From NCBI GenBank assembly GCA_016875165.1, contig VGSF01000005.1:1-64000 (forward strand): 64,000 nucleotides of DNA, in the 5' to 3' direction. The position numbers and the translations under genes were made by a program. Below, one piece after another: positions 49,480-59,077 of the stretch (its first letter is position 1; the number at the start of each line of letters is the position of its first letter). The notes beneath the pieces are model-generated. The model was given only the letters and a program-made list of their open reading frames with translations, did no database searches and had not been told where the DNA came from. This DNA is from Deltaproteobacteria bacterium (GTDB lineage Bacteria > Desulfobacterota > SM23-61).

Positions 49480-49593
49480 CGGATCTCCTCACCTATCCAA
49501 AATTCTTCCAAGCCTTAAATATTATAATATCAAAATAGCTTGGGAAGAATACAGCTTTCTCAAGTTAATGGTTGGGAGGTATTTCGTTAAAGA

Positions 49594-50532
49594 TTATTCG
49601 GACTCGGAAAGTATTTTTGCATACAACCGCTCGGTATCTTCCCGCCGGCACAGCTCCGTGCCCGGTGTCATGACGGCAGCGGCGCCGGCCGCCACTCCGA
49701 AAAGGACAGAATCCCGCTCCGTTTTACCCCGTGCCAGGCTCAGGACCGTACCGGCCACCATGCTGTCTCCGGCCCCGACCTTGCTGACAATCGGTACGGT
49801 CGGCGGCCGTATAGGTTCGATGACGTTTTCTGATACCATCAGAGCGCCGGCCGCCCCGAGAGAAATAACCAGGATTTCACACCGGCCGCTTTTAACCATC
49901 TTTATGGCCTCCGCCTTTATTTGCGACTCTTCTTTAATATCCTGTCCTGCGAGCTCTCTGAATTCACGGACTTTGGGCTTAATCAGATAGACACCTTCCT
50001 GCAGCGCCCGGTTCAGGGCTTCGCCGGAGGTGTCAATGATGACCTTTGCCCCCTGATCCTTTCCGATCCGCGCCACCCGGGCATAAAAATCGGAGGGTAC
50101 GCCGGGAGGAAGACTTCCGCTGGCGACCAGGTAATCGGGCTTGGGATGGATCGTGGACAACTCGTGCAGGCACCGCTCCCAGTCCTCATTACTCAGAACC
50201 GGACCCGGCATTCCAAAGCGATACTGTTGGCCGGTGGATTCCTCCAGCACAACAAGACTCTCCCGGGTCGACCCTTCTATGGGGACCGGCCGGTGGGTGA
50301 TTCCCTCCTCTTTTAGGAGATCCTTGAGCCTGTTTCCTGTGTAGCCCCCTGCTGGATAGAGGAGAACCGATTCTCCCCTCAGCTTTTTGATCGCCCGGGA
50401 AACATTCACCCCGCCCCCGCCGGGCTCGAAGCGCGGAGGTTTGCAGTACAGTTTCCGTTCGGCAATCACGTGCTCGACGCTGGAACTTTTGTCGATCGCC
50501 GGGTTTATGGCCAAAGAGACGATTTTTTTCAT
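49594..50532 (-). CDS. PfkB-family phosphofructokinase/hexose kinase
   Basis: GGGGVNVSRAIKKLRG, VSKVGAGDSMVAGTVLSLARG PfkB signatures. Confidence 0.88.
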   Translation of the reverse strand: MKKIVSLAINPAIDKSSSVEHVIAERKLYCKPPRFEPGGGGVNVSRAIKKLRGESVLLYPAGGYTGNRLKDLLKEEGITHRPVPIEGSTRESLVVLEESTGQQYRFGMPGPVLSNEDWERCLHELSTIHPKPDYLVASGSLPPGVPSDFYARVARIGKDQGAKVIIDTSGEALNRALQEGVYLIKPKVREFRELAGQDIKEESQIKAEAIKMVKSGRCEILVISLGAAGALMVSENVIEPIRPPTVPIVSKVGAGDSMVAGTVLSLARGKTERDSVLFGVAAGAAAVMTPGTELCRREDTERLYAKILSESE

Positions 50533-50546
50533 CCTGCGCCTCCTTT

Positions 50547-52949
50547 TTATTTTTCCCTGTCCAGGTCAAACGCCAGCTTTTCCCCCGGGTTAAGTTCGTA
50601 GACCTTGTCTTTGAATCCAACTTTTGTTGCCCGCAGTTCGCCCTCATCGGAAGCAATAACCAAGGATTCCGGCGTCGCGGTGGCATCAAACCAGTTGCCC
50701 CGGTATTTGATTCTCATGGAGAGTTTCGGCAAAACCTGAGGAATGCTCGGATTCAAAAAGAGGATGTCGTCGTGAACCTCCAGCCCCGTATAGCAGCGCT
50801 GCAGAATATCCACGGTTCCGGCCATGGCGCCGAGATGAATGCCCTCATGGGTCGTGCCGCCCTGAACGTCCGAGACATCGCTCTCCAAGGCCTTGTGGAA
50901 AAGCTCTAAGGAGCGCGGGCGGTCTGACCGGGCCAGAACCCAGGAATGGACGATGTTGCTCAGGGTTGAACCGTGAGAACTTCGCTGCAGGTAATACTCT
51001 ATGTTCTTCGGGATCATCCGCGGGTCGAAGTCGTATCCCATCTGGTGGAAGAGGTCCTGGATTTCCTCGGCCGAAAAGAGATATAAGAGCATGAGCACAT
51101 CGGCCTGTTTCGAGGCTTTATAGCGGTTGGGGGTGTCCCCTTCGGCCTCGAGAATCCGGTCCAGCCTCTGGATATTGCCGTATTTTTTCCGGTAGCCCTC
51201 CCAGTCAAATTCCAGCAACCGATCGTATCCCTCGAACTGGCTGATGATTTGATCCCCGTGGAATACGACGCGCATCTTGCGGATGATGTCCTGCCAGCGG
51301 TCCAGCTCCGCTGGTTCCAGGCCCAGGGCCTCCTGCAAGTCATTCCTTCTTTTGGGAGGAAGCGCCTCGAGCGCTTTAAGGGCGGTCCGCAGCACGTAGA
51401 CGGTCATCACATTCGTGTAAGCATTGTTGTTCAGGCCGGGTTTTTCCGACTCCGGATATCCCTCGTGGTATTCGTCGGGCCCCATGACCCCGAGAATTTC
51501 GTAGCGGCCATGTTCCCGGTTGAAGGTCGAGATACCGGCCAAGAACCGGGCGATTTCCAGAATCATCTCCGCGCCGTAGGTGGACAGGAATTCCAGGTCT
51601 CCGGTGGCCTTATAATACTGCCAGACATTGTAGGCGATGGCGATATTGACATGGCGCTGCAGGTGGGTGTGGTCCGGCAGCCACCGGCCTGATTTCGGGT
51701 TCAGATGGAGCTGCTGGGTTTCCTCCCGCCCGTTGCTTCCGCTCTGCCAGGGATAGAGGGCGCCTCTCAATCCTTCCTCCTGGGCCGCGAGGCGCGATCG
51801 GTTTAAGCGCCTGTAGCGGTAAAGAAGCAAAGACCTTGTGAGCACGGGAATTCTCAAATTGAGATAGGGAAAGATAAAGAGTTCATCCCAGAAAACATGC
51901 CCCCGGTAGGCCTCCCCGTGCCAGCCACGGGCCGGCACCCCGATGTCCAGGTCGATGGAATTTCTCGAAACGGTCTGGAGCAGATGAAAAATGTGCAGCC
52001 GCAGGATCATCTGGGGGCGCTCGCTGTCCGAGAGGCGGATGTCGCATCGGTCCCACAGGTGATCCCATTGCCGGGCGTGGCTTTGAAGGAGTCCATCAAA
52101 ATTTTTGGCACGCCCGACGGCCTCCACCGCATCCAGAGCAGGCTCGCAAACGGCGCAATCCCTGGAGGTGTAAAAGGAGACGATCTTTTCGATCTTCACG
52201 GGTTGATTCTGCACCGCCTCGACCCGAATCTCCTGGCCGATATAGCCGGGTTGTTCGACAAGCTTCCTTTCCACCCCGATCGGTTCCTCCCCGGAATAAA
52301 CCCGGGTTCTGGCAGCCTCCGCCACGCGAAGGTGGGATTGATTGGTCTCCACGAGCAGATAGATGATCTCCGCATCAACTTTTCCGCTTTCAATCGGCTC
52401 AAGGTGTTTGCTGTTCAGTTGTTTATAACGCTCGACCCCGGCATTGATGACGGTCCCATCCAGGGCGGAATGGATTTCCAGGGGTCCTGACCAGTTCTCC
52501 GGTATGATCGTGGTTTCCAGGGCGGCCAGATGCATATGCTCCATGTGTACGAAACGCCGCTGGATCAGGGTGGTCTCCCGGTTCTGTTTGTCCCTGAACC
52601 TCACCGTCCTTAAGAGAAGGCCCTCTTGCAGGTTGAGTTCCTGCCGGTAGAAAAGGATCTCCACGGACAGGAGATTCAGCCAGTCGCCTCCTTCCGGCCT
52701 GAACTTGGTGAGCAGCCAGTTGGGCATATTCACCAGGTCCTCATTTTCGACGACCCGCCCGGCGATCTCCGTTTTCAACCGGTTGTATCCTCCGGCAAAA
52801 TAAGTCCCCGGGTAATGAATCTCGTCCGCTTCGGATTCAGCCGCCGCCCCGCGGGTGGCGAAGTACCCGTTTCCAAGGGTGCAGAGCGCCTCGCGCAGGC
52901 TTTCCTTTTTCGGGTCGAATCCTTCGTAGGCCAGGATCCAGGGATTCAT
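50547..52949 (-). CDS. Glycoside hydrolase family 65 disaccharide phosphorylase
   Basis: ALCTLGNGYFATRGAAAES, ARGWHGEAYRGHVFWDELFIFPYLN, GVMGPDEYHEGYPESEKPGLNNNAYTNVM. Confidence 0.92.
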   Translation of the reverse strand: MNPWILAYEGFDPKKESLREALCTLGNGYFATRGAAAESEADEIHYPGTYFAGGYNRLKTEIAGRVVENEDLVNMPNWLLTKFRPEGGDWLNLLSVEILFYRQELNLQEGLLLRTVRFRDKQNRETTLIQRRFVHMEHMHLAALETTIIPENWSGPLEIHSALDGTVINAGVERYKQLNSKHLEPIESGKVDAEIIYLLVETNQSHLRVAEAARTRVYSGEEPIGVERKLVEQPGYIGQEIRVEAVQNQPVKIEKIVSFYTSRDCAVCEPALDAVEAVGRAKNFDGLLQSHARQWDHLWDRCDIRLSDSERPQMILRLHIFHLLQTVSRNSIDLDIGVPARGWHGEAYRGHVFWDELFIFPYLNLRIPVLTRSLLLYRYRRLNRSRLAAQEEGLRGALYPWQSGSNGREETQQLHLNPKSGRWLPDHTHLQRHVNIAIAYNVWQYYKATGDLEFLSTYGAEMILEIARFLAGISTFNREHGRYEILGVMGPDEYHEGYPESEKPGLNNNAYTNVMTVYVLRTALKALEALPPKRRNDLQEALGLEPAELDRWQDIIRKMRVVFHGDQIISQFEGYDRLLEFDWEGYRKKYGNIQRLDRILEAEGDTPNRYKASKQADVLMLLYLFSAEEIQDLFHQMGYDFDPRMIPKNIEYYLQRSSHGSTLSNIVHSWVLARSDRPRSLELFHKALESDVSDVQGGTTHEGIHLGAMAGTVDILQRCYTGLEVHDDILFLNPSIPQVLPKLSMRIKYRGNWFDATATPESLVIASDEGELRATKVGFKDKVYELNPGEKLAFDLDREK

Positions 52950-54517
52950 GAAGACCTCCTGCAGAAAGGGATCAGTTGAAGGAGAAATTCGCGGACCTCC
53001 TCGGGATTTTTCAGGCTGTAGGCGGCGGCGGTCTCATAGGGACGGTCCCAGACCACGATCCCGATCCCCCGTCCCTTCAGCGCCCGGAATGCGTCCTCAT
53101 CGGTCACATCATCCCCGATGTAGATAGGAAGCATATCCCCCCCGTCGAGTTTCAGGGTGCGAAGCAAGGCGAGGAGCGCCTCTCCCTTATGCCAGTCGAT
53201 TTGGGGCTGGAGCTCGAAAATCTTTTTTCCGTAAGCCTTCCGGAGCTCCGGGTGTCCGGCCGCGACCTCATCCACAACCTTTTCAACCCCTTCCACCCTT
53301 CCGGGATCCACGAGCCGGAAGTGGGTGGCAATCGCAAATTTTTTCCGTTCCACGAGCAGTCCCGGAATGGAGCCAAGTTTCCGGGAAAGCTCTTTCTCCG
53401 CCCTGTCGAGGACCGGAAGGAATTCCTCCCCGACGGTATTTTCGGCCTGCAAGCCCCTCGGCCCGGCGATATCAAAGCCATGGCTTCCGGCATAGACGAT
53501 GGAGTCGATCCGCACTTTGTCCCGGACATCCTTGAGGTCGCGACCGCTGATGATTCCCACCGGGCAATGCCGGGAGAGTTTCACCACCGCCTCCCGCATC
53601 TCTTCGGGCATGACCGCCCGGTCAGGCGTTTCCACGATGGGGGTCAGCGTTCCGTCATAGTCGAGAAAAACGGCGATGCGCTTTCCTTCGGCCTGGCGGG
53701 CAATGGTCCCGAAGTCCTCCAGGGCGGAAGGCAGCGGTTCGGAGGTTTCCAGATCACCGGCGACGCAAATTTCCGTGAGGTCGGACACGGCCACATGGGC
53801 TCCGCTGGCCAGCAAGGATTCTTTTCCGCCGGTCCGGGCGATTCCGATGACCAGCCCGAATTTTCCGGCCCGCCCGGCCTGGGCGCCGGAAACGGCGTCC
53901 TCGATCACCACCGCCCGCCCGGGTTTCACCTTCAATTGCCGGGCCGCCTCGAGAAAAATATCCGGAGCCGGTTTGCCGGGAATGCCCAAAATTTCCGCAT
54001 CCACCCCGTCCACCCTCACGTCAAACAGGTCCGAAAGATTCACGGAATCCAGGATCATGGCGCAGCTTTTGCTCGACGAGATGACGGCCGTTTTCAGGCC
54101 GTGCTTTTTTATGCTGCGGATCAAATCCACGGTGGAACCGTAGACCTCCACACCCTGCTCCTGAATCTGTTTCAGAAAGTCCGCATTCTTCCGCTTGCCC
54201 AGGCCGTGGATGGTCTCTGCGCCGGGCGGGTCCTCGGGCCGCCCTTCGGGCAGGGCGATCCCCCTGGACCCGAGAAAACTCTTCAATCCATCGAGGCGGG
54301 GTTTCCCATCGACGTAAAGACGGTAATCCGTTTCGATTTCAAAAGGCTGAAAGGGGACGCCTTTCCGGGCGGCGTGCCCCGAAAGAAAGTCGTCGAACAT
54401 CCTTTTCCAGGCCGCGGCATGCACGGAGGCGGTATCGGTGATCACCCCGTCCAGGTCGAAGATAACCGCTTCAAAAGAGCTCGCCGGTATCGTGCAGGCT
54501 GTTTTTCGGTAAGCCAT
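52946..54517 (-). CDS. Beta-phosphoglucomutase (HAD) fused to trehalose-6-phosphate phosphatase (OtsB-like)
   Basis: FEAVIFDLDGVITDTASVHAAAWKRMFDDFL (beta-PGM), then AVFLDYDGTLTPIVETPDRAVMPEEMREAV (OtsB) and YIGDDVTDEDAF; start 54517 after SD tggaggcgaaaa. Confidence 0.92.
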   Translation of the reverse strand: MAYRKTACTIPASSFEAVIFDLDGVITDTASVHAAAWKRMFDDFLSGHAARKGVPFQPFEIETDYRLYVDGKPRLDGLKSFLGSRGIALPEGRPEDPPGAETIHGLGKRKNADFLKQIQEQGVEVYGSTVDLIRSIKKHGLKTAVISSSKSCAMILDSVNLSDLFDVRVDGVDAEILGIPGKPAPDIFLEAARQLKVKPGRAVVIEDAVSGAQAGRAGKFGLVIGIARTGGKESLLASGAHVAVSDLTEICVAGDLETSEPLPSALEDFGTIARQAEGKRIAVFLDYDGTLTPIVETPDRAVMPEEMREAVVKLSRHCPVGIISGRDLKDVRDKVRIDSIVYAGSHGFDIAGPRGLQAENTVGEEFLPVLDRAEKELSRKLGSIPGLLVERKKFAIATHFRLVDPGRVEGVEKVVDEVAAGHPELRKAYGKKIFELQPQIDWHKGEALLALLRTLKLDGGDMLPIYIGDDVTDEDAFRALKGRGIGIVVWDRPYETAAAYSLKNPEEVREFLLQLIPFCRRSS

Positions 54518-54831
54518 TTTTCGCCTCCAGGAGATAGAATGATACCCCATTTAGATTACTCACCCGTCCCAGCTGAAATCAGACAAGATGCGGTGCTGAA
54601 ATCCGGCAGGAACAAGATCCCATACAGGTCCGAGGTTTCCGCCGGCATCGCTTCGGAGAAAAGATTCTTTCCAGATGAAGGGTGCTCATGATGCCTCCAT
54701 TTTATTCCCGGTCGGGATCCCCGTCAACTGCTTTTCCAGCCTTGCTTTCGGGCCGGTTGAAAAAAAGCTTGACCTATTTGAGCACAAACTCATTTTCATT
54801 CGTAAGCGCCCCCGCTACAAAAAAAGGATTC

Positions 54832-55056
54832 TCAAGGTTGAAGGGCAATTTTTTCGCTGGACACTTTTTTAGGGTACCAGCCGTGGACCGAGGCGTACTT
54901 GAGAAGATAAGCCAGATCTTCCAGGTTGGCCAAGTCGTTGATCCCCGTGACCTGGAATTCTTCTCCCCAACGGGAGATCTGACCGCCGATCGCCTTATTC
55001 AGCTCGGAGAGTTCGGCCAGTTTTCCACCGCAATTGATCAGGGTATCGGTGGCCAT
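54832..55056 (-). pseudogene. Fragment resembling the N-terminal domain of glyceraldehyde-3-phosphate dehydrogenase
   Basis: VTGINDLANLEDLAYLLKYASVHGWYPKKV resembles GAPDH AINDLxDxxxLAxLLKYDSVHGRFPG; no catalytic domain follows. Confidence 0.5.
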
Positions 55057-55274
55057 GACCCCCGGCCCGCCGACGGGCGGGGGAGCAGGCGGAAGAGCAG
55101 AATGTGTCCCTGCTTATCCAGGTTCAGCAGGGAATCGGCTATATCCGGCGCGGGGATTTCCTGCAGTACCTCCCTGACCCCGGTCCATCTTCTTTGGGCA
55201 AGGAGGTCTTTTATTTTGGTGTTTAAAAGGTCCCTTTCTTCCATTTCCGAATCCTCTGGCCCCCGAATCAGCAA
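55038..55274 (-). pseudogene. Fragment resembling MgtE-type intracellular N domain
   Basis: LNTKIKDLLAQRRWTGVREVLQEIPAPDIADSLLNLDKQGHILLFRLLPR resembles MgtE N domain; transporter part absent. Confidence 0.5.
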
Positions 55275-55383
55275 AAGTCAGACTTAAAGGAAAATGATTT
55301 TTCCCGGAACCGCCAATCTATGGATTGGAAACTGCCTTGAAGGGTTCAGATTTTCGGTCCTTCCCCCGAGGGTCAACCCCGGC

Positions 55384-56532
55384 TCAAAACCGGTAGATCG
55401 CGGCAATACCCGTGCCCGTCGGCATCCGCTCGGCGGGGACAACCACGACTTGGTCTCCCTTCTTCAGAACTAACTCCTCCAGGTCGTCGAGCAGGTCGTC
55501 AACCTCCGGGTGGGCCAGACCGTCGAACTCGACCCGGCCAGTGCGAGGGTCCATCCTTCCGGGAACATGGCGGTCGGCGTCGATCAGGAGCGTGGCGACC
55601 CTCCGAGCCGCGGCGGCTTTTGCGACCTCTCCCAGCTCTTCGGCTCCGAGCCCCTTGGCCCGGGCTTCTCCGAATGCCTCGACCAGGCCGTCCAGCCGCG
55701 CATGATACTGGGGCGCAAAGACCTGCCAGGCGCGCTCGCGCAGCGCATCGATGGGCAGGGAATCCGGATAGATATCGATTCCCTGGGCCATCAGGAAAGG
55801 GTTACGGCTGACCTGGCGAAAGAGGGCGTGGTATTCGGGCAAGGCCGCCAGGATCAGGGGTAGGCCTGAGGGCCGGGAGTGGTGCTCCAGGACCGACCGG
55901 TCGATGGCGCGGAAGAATTTCTCCGTGTCTTTGTCCACCTCATCCTTTTTTGACCCGTGCCCATGGCGCATGGGCGTTCTCCCTGCTCCCATCCCGTAGG
56001 AAGCGACGGTCAGATGGGGCTCGGTCAATTCCTCGCCCAGCGCCTCGGTGATCGTCCGCGGGACACCCTGGGCCAGCTCGACCTCGTCCAGAGCGTCCCG
56101 GTTGCCCTCGAAGAGTTTGACTTCCCGGCGGTTCAGGCCGAGGAACTGATAGCGGTCGGCCGACTGCAGAATGCGCAACAAGGGCTTGGTGTGGAAACTG
56201 TCGGCCACGACCGCCAGCTCGGGAACCGGCCGCTGGAACCGGTATACCCGGAACATGCCGGGCGCGGCCAGCACAGCCAGCCCGTCCAGGGTGTGATTCC
56301 AGAAATCGGGATCGCGGGCCAGGACCCGGAAGGGCTTGAGGAGGGCTTGGATGTATTGCTTGGAGTACTTCTTCCCCAGCGAGTCCTTTAACACCTTCAC
56401 CAGGTTCCGAAACCGGATCGGGTCCTGCCGGTTTTCCGGATGGCGCCGGTGCGTTGGCTGGTAAAGGGAGAGGCACGGCGCCTCATGAGCATGGATTAAT
56501 ACGGCGGGGTAACCGTTAATGATTTCATCCAT
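55384..56532 (-). CDS. baeRF3-like (bacterial archaeo-eukaryotic release factor family) protein
   Basis: CLSLYQPTHRRHPENRQDPIRFRNLVK near N-terminus and VVVPAERMPTGTGIAAIYRF C-terminus typical of this uncharacterised family. Confidence 0.72.
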   Translation of the reverse strand: MDEIINGYPAVLIHAHEAPCLSLYQPTHRRHPENRQDPIRFRNLVKVLKDSLGKKYSKQYIQALLKPFRVLARDPDFWNHTLDGLAVLAAPGMFRVYRFQRPVPELAVVADSFHTKPLLRILQSADRYQFLGLNRREVKLFEGNRDALDEVELAQGVPRTITEALGEELTEPHLTVASYGMGAGRTPMRHGHGSKKDEVDKDTEKFFRAIDRSVLEHHSRPSGLPLILAALPEYHALFRQVSRNPFLMAQGIDIYPDSLPIDALRERAWQVFAPQYHARLDGLVEAFGEARAKGLGAEELGEVAKAAAARRVATLLIDADRHVPGRMDPRTGRVEFDGLAHPEVDDLLDDLEELVLKKGDQVVVVPAERMPTGTGIAAIYRF

Positions 56533-56540
56533 TTTCCCCT

Positions 56541-56785
56541 CCTATTTTGATGAGCCGAGGTCAAAAGTGAGCGTTTCCCCTTGACTTTCGTGGCCTGACG
56601 CTCGCATTCATCTTGAACCCCACGGTTCTTAAGAGAAGGTCCTCTTTCAGGTTGAATTCCTGGCGGTAGGAAAGGATTTCGACGGCCAGGAGATTCAACC
56701 TGTCGCTCCCTTCCGGCCTGATCTTGGTGAGCAGCAAGTTGGGCATATTCACCAGGTCTTCATTTTCGACCACCCGCCCGGCCAT
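56541..56785 (-). pseudogene. Remnant of a second GH65 phosphorylase with large internal deletion
   Basis: MAGRVVENEDLVNMPNLLLTKIRPEGSDRLNLLAVEIL matches IAGRVVENEDLVNMPNWLLTKFRPEGGDWLNLLSVEIL of the intact GH65; +1 frame then reads QGETLTFDLGSSK-stop, matching its C-terminus PGEKLAFDLDREK-stop. Confidence 0.8.
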
Positions 56786-56865
56786 TGCGGGTGATCAAAC
56801 CAAAGACCGAATTGTTTCCGGGTTGATTCGGGGGCCGGAGCCCTGCAGCCCGGGTTTTTCCATTC

Positions 56866-58170
56866 TCAGCTCCCCTCCTTCTCCCTTCCCATTTTCAGTT
56901 TCAGACCATCGATCTGGAGAACTCGAACCTTCTCCCCTTCTTCGACGGGCGGGTCGGAGTAGGCGTCCCAGAGCTCCCCGTGGACGAAAACTCTTCCCTC
57001 CGGGTCGAGCCGGGTCCTAGCGACGCCCGTTTCCCCGATTAACCCTTCAGCCCCGGTGGCCGGCCTTGCCATCTGCGCTTTGAGCGCCAGGGACACGGCG
57101 AAGATAAAAAAGGCCGCCGTGAATATAAGGGTGGGAATGACAACCGAGAAGGAAGCCCGCAGGGCGGGAATGGGTGATTCAAAGAGCATGATGGACCCCA
57201 GAGTCAAGGATACCAACCCTCCTATGGTGAGGAGGCCATAGCTGGGTACTTTGATTTCGGCGATGAAGAGAAAGATTCCCAGCAGGATCAGCAATCCGCC
57301 CGCATAATTGATCGGCAGCATGCGGAAGGCGAAGAAAGCCAGAATCAAACAGATCCCACCGATGACCCCCGGGAAAAGGGCCCCGGGGTTGGAGAGCTCA
57401 AAGTACAGTCCAATCAGGCCGATCATCATCAGAATATAGGCAATGTTAGGATTGCTCAGGACCGCCAGGAGCCTTTCCCGGAACCCCATCTCCAGGATGT
57501 TGATCTCCGCTCCTTTCGTGGCCAGTTTAATCGTCCGTCCGGCCTTCTCAACGGTTTGACCATCGATTTTTTTCAGAAGGTGGTCCAAGTCCTTGGCCAC
57601 CAGGTCGATGATCTTTTTCTTCAGAGCTTCGGTTTCCGGGATTGACAGATTCTCCAGCACTGCCCGGGCAGCCCAATCTATGTTCCGCCCCTTTTTTTCG
57701 GCAATGGATTGGATGTAGGCCACAGCGTCGTTCACCACTTTTTCCCGCATTTTTCTGTCCATTTGCTGTCCCCCTACCGTTACCGGGTGAGCGGCCCCGA
57801 TGTTCGTCCCGGGGGCCATGGCGGCAATATCGGCAGCCAGGGTGATGAAAACCCCCGCAGAGGCAGCCCGGGCACCGCTGGGAGCCACGTAGACAACGAT
57901 TGGAATGTCGGCGTTCATGATATCTTTAATGATGTCCCGCATAGAAGTGTCCAGCCCTCCAGGAGTATCCATCTTGATGATTAGGCATTCAGCGCGGTTT
58001 TTGGTTGCCTGCTCGATTGACCTGCTGATGAAATCGGCGATCGCCGGGGTAATCACGTCATTAATCTTGATAACATCGACCTGCTTCTTCTGGGCAGCAG
58101 AGAGCCAGGAAATAGACAGGAGAAAAATACCCAGAAAAAGAATGCAGAAAAATATACGTTTTTGGTTCAT
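56866..58170 (-). CDS. NfeD family protein with ClpP-class membrane protease domain
   Basis: IKMDTPGGLDTSMRDIIKDIMNADIPIVVYVAPSGARAASAGVFITLAADIAAMAPGTNIGAAHPV; C-terminal NfeD OB-fold region. Confidence 0.92.
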   Translation of the reverse strand: MNQKRIFFCILFLGIFLLSISWLSAAQKKQVDVIKINDVITPAIADFISRSIEQATKNRAECLIIKMDTPGGLDTSMRDIIKDIMNADIPIVVYVAPSGARAASAGVFITLAADIAAMAPGTNIGAAHPVTVGGQQMDRKMREKVVNDAVAYIQSIAEKKGRNIDWAARAVLENLSIPETEALKKKIIDLVAKDLDHLLKKIDGQTVEKAGRTIKLATKGAEINILEMGFRERLLAVLSNPNIAYILMMIGLIGLYFELSNPGALFPGVIGGICLILAFFAFRMLPINYAGGLLILLGIFLFIAEIKVPSYGLLTIGGLVSLTLGSIMLFESPIPALRASFSVVIPTLIFTAAFFIFAVSLALKAQMARPATGAEGLIGETGVARTRLDPEGRVFVHGELWDAYSDPPVEEGEKVRVLQIDGLKLKMGREKEGS

Positions 58171-58516
58171 CGAAATTCATCCTGCCCCGCTTTTGCAAGA
58201 GAGCGGAAACATTTAATCCTTACGGTACTCCCTTCCAACTCCAGATGGTTTCCCCCTCGATTTCTTTATTTGCTTACCCCTTCATTTCCCTCTGCTGAAG
58301 ACTCGTGGGCCTATCGCCTTGCGCACTTCTTTAGCAATGAAAATGCTGTGAGGCGAGCTGCTTGCTTTGTAAGGTTTCCGGGTTCAACCCAGCCTTGGGG
58401 GCGGCAATGTAGCTGCCCCCTTGTATTCTCTTCGGAAAGGCGAGAAGGTTTGGATTCAATGGCCCTTAAGAATTCTTTGCTGAAAAGATTAGGCCTTTTT
58501 TATCTATATTCCCCCA

Positions 58517-58798
58517 TTACCCTTCTCCTTTGGGCCCCTCTTCTTCTCTTCTTATGGAATCACCCTCTTCTCTTTTTTCCTCTCCCCGCACCTTCTTTTC
58601 TAATCGATCCAGAATGTCTGCTGTCTTTTCCCGAAATGATTCAGCGATTGACTCCACTTGCTTCTTCATTTCTGTGAGTCCGAGGGAGGAAAGGGCATCA
58701 ACTTTTGCTTTTATATCAGCCAATCCCCCAGTTCTTTTAAGTGCCCAGATGGATATTAACAAAGCACCCACGGCCAGAACTAAAGCAATCCATTCCAT
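58517..58798 (-). CDS. Small membrane-anchored coiled-coil protein, unknown function
   Basis: N-terminal TM MEWIALVLAVGALLISIWALKR then charged helical region. Confidence 0.5.
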   Translation of the reverse strand: MEWIALVLAVGALLISIWALKRTGGLADIKAKVDALSSLGLTEMKKQVESIAESFREKTADILDRLEKKVRGEEKREEGDSIRREEEGPKGEG

Positions 58799-58823
58799 AG
58801 CCCATTTCCTCCTTTCCTCAATT

Positions 58824-58975
58824 GATGATCTCGTAAAAAGTCATCAGAACTATGGTTTCGTAAAAAGCTCCAGATGCAAGGCGCGCAAAACCTGAGGAGT
58901 GAAGCGTACTTACAGGTACGCCGCAACGACGAAGGTGAAGCGCAACGCCGCAGATGGACTTTTTACGAAACCATC
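58824..58975. repeat. CGTAAAAAGTC-terminated element with different core, copy D4
   Basis: GATGATCTCGTAAAAAGTC ... GACTTTTTACGAAACCATC; second internal TATGGTTTCGTAAAAAG at about 58851 suggests nesting. Confidence 0.75.
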
Positions 58976-59077
58976 TTAATTGAATTGTAGGTAAGTCACT
59001 TCCTTGCTTCTGGAATCTTATGCAATTCGCTCTCTCCTTTAACCACGGAAAGGTTCGATGCGCGGAGGTTTCAGATA

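Noticed and set aside
54675-55287. Plus-strand ORFs 54675-54872 and 54682-55287 as genes
   Set aside because: Opposite to minus-strand pseudogene fragments, no motifs, composition like frameshifted debris
58330-58480. Possible tRNA-like T-arm (cgggttcaacccag)
   Set aside because: No acceptor stem, D-arm or anticodon arm could be paired around it
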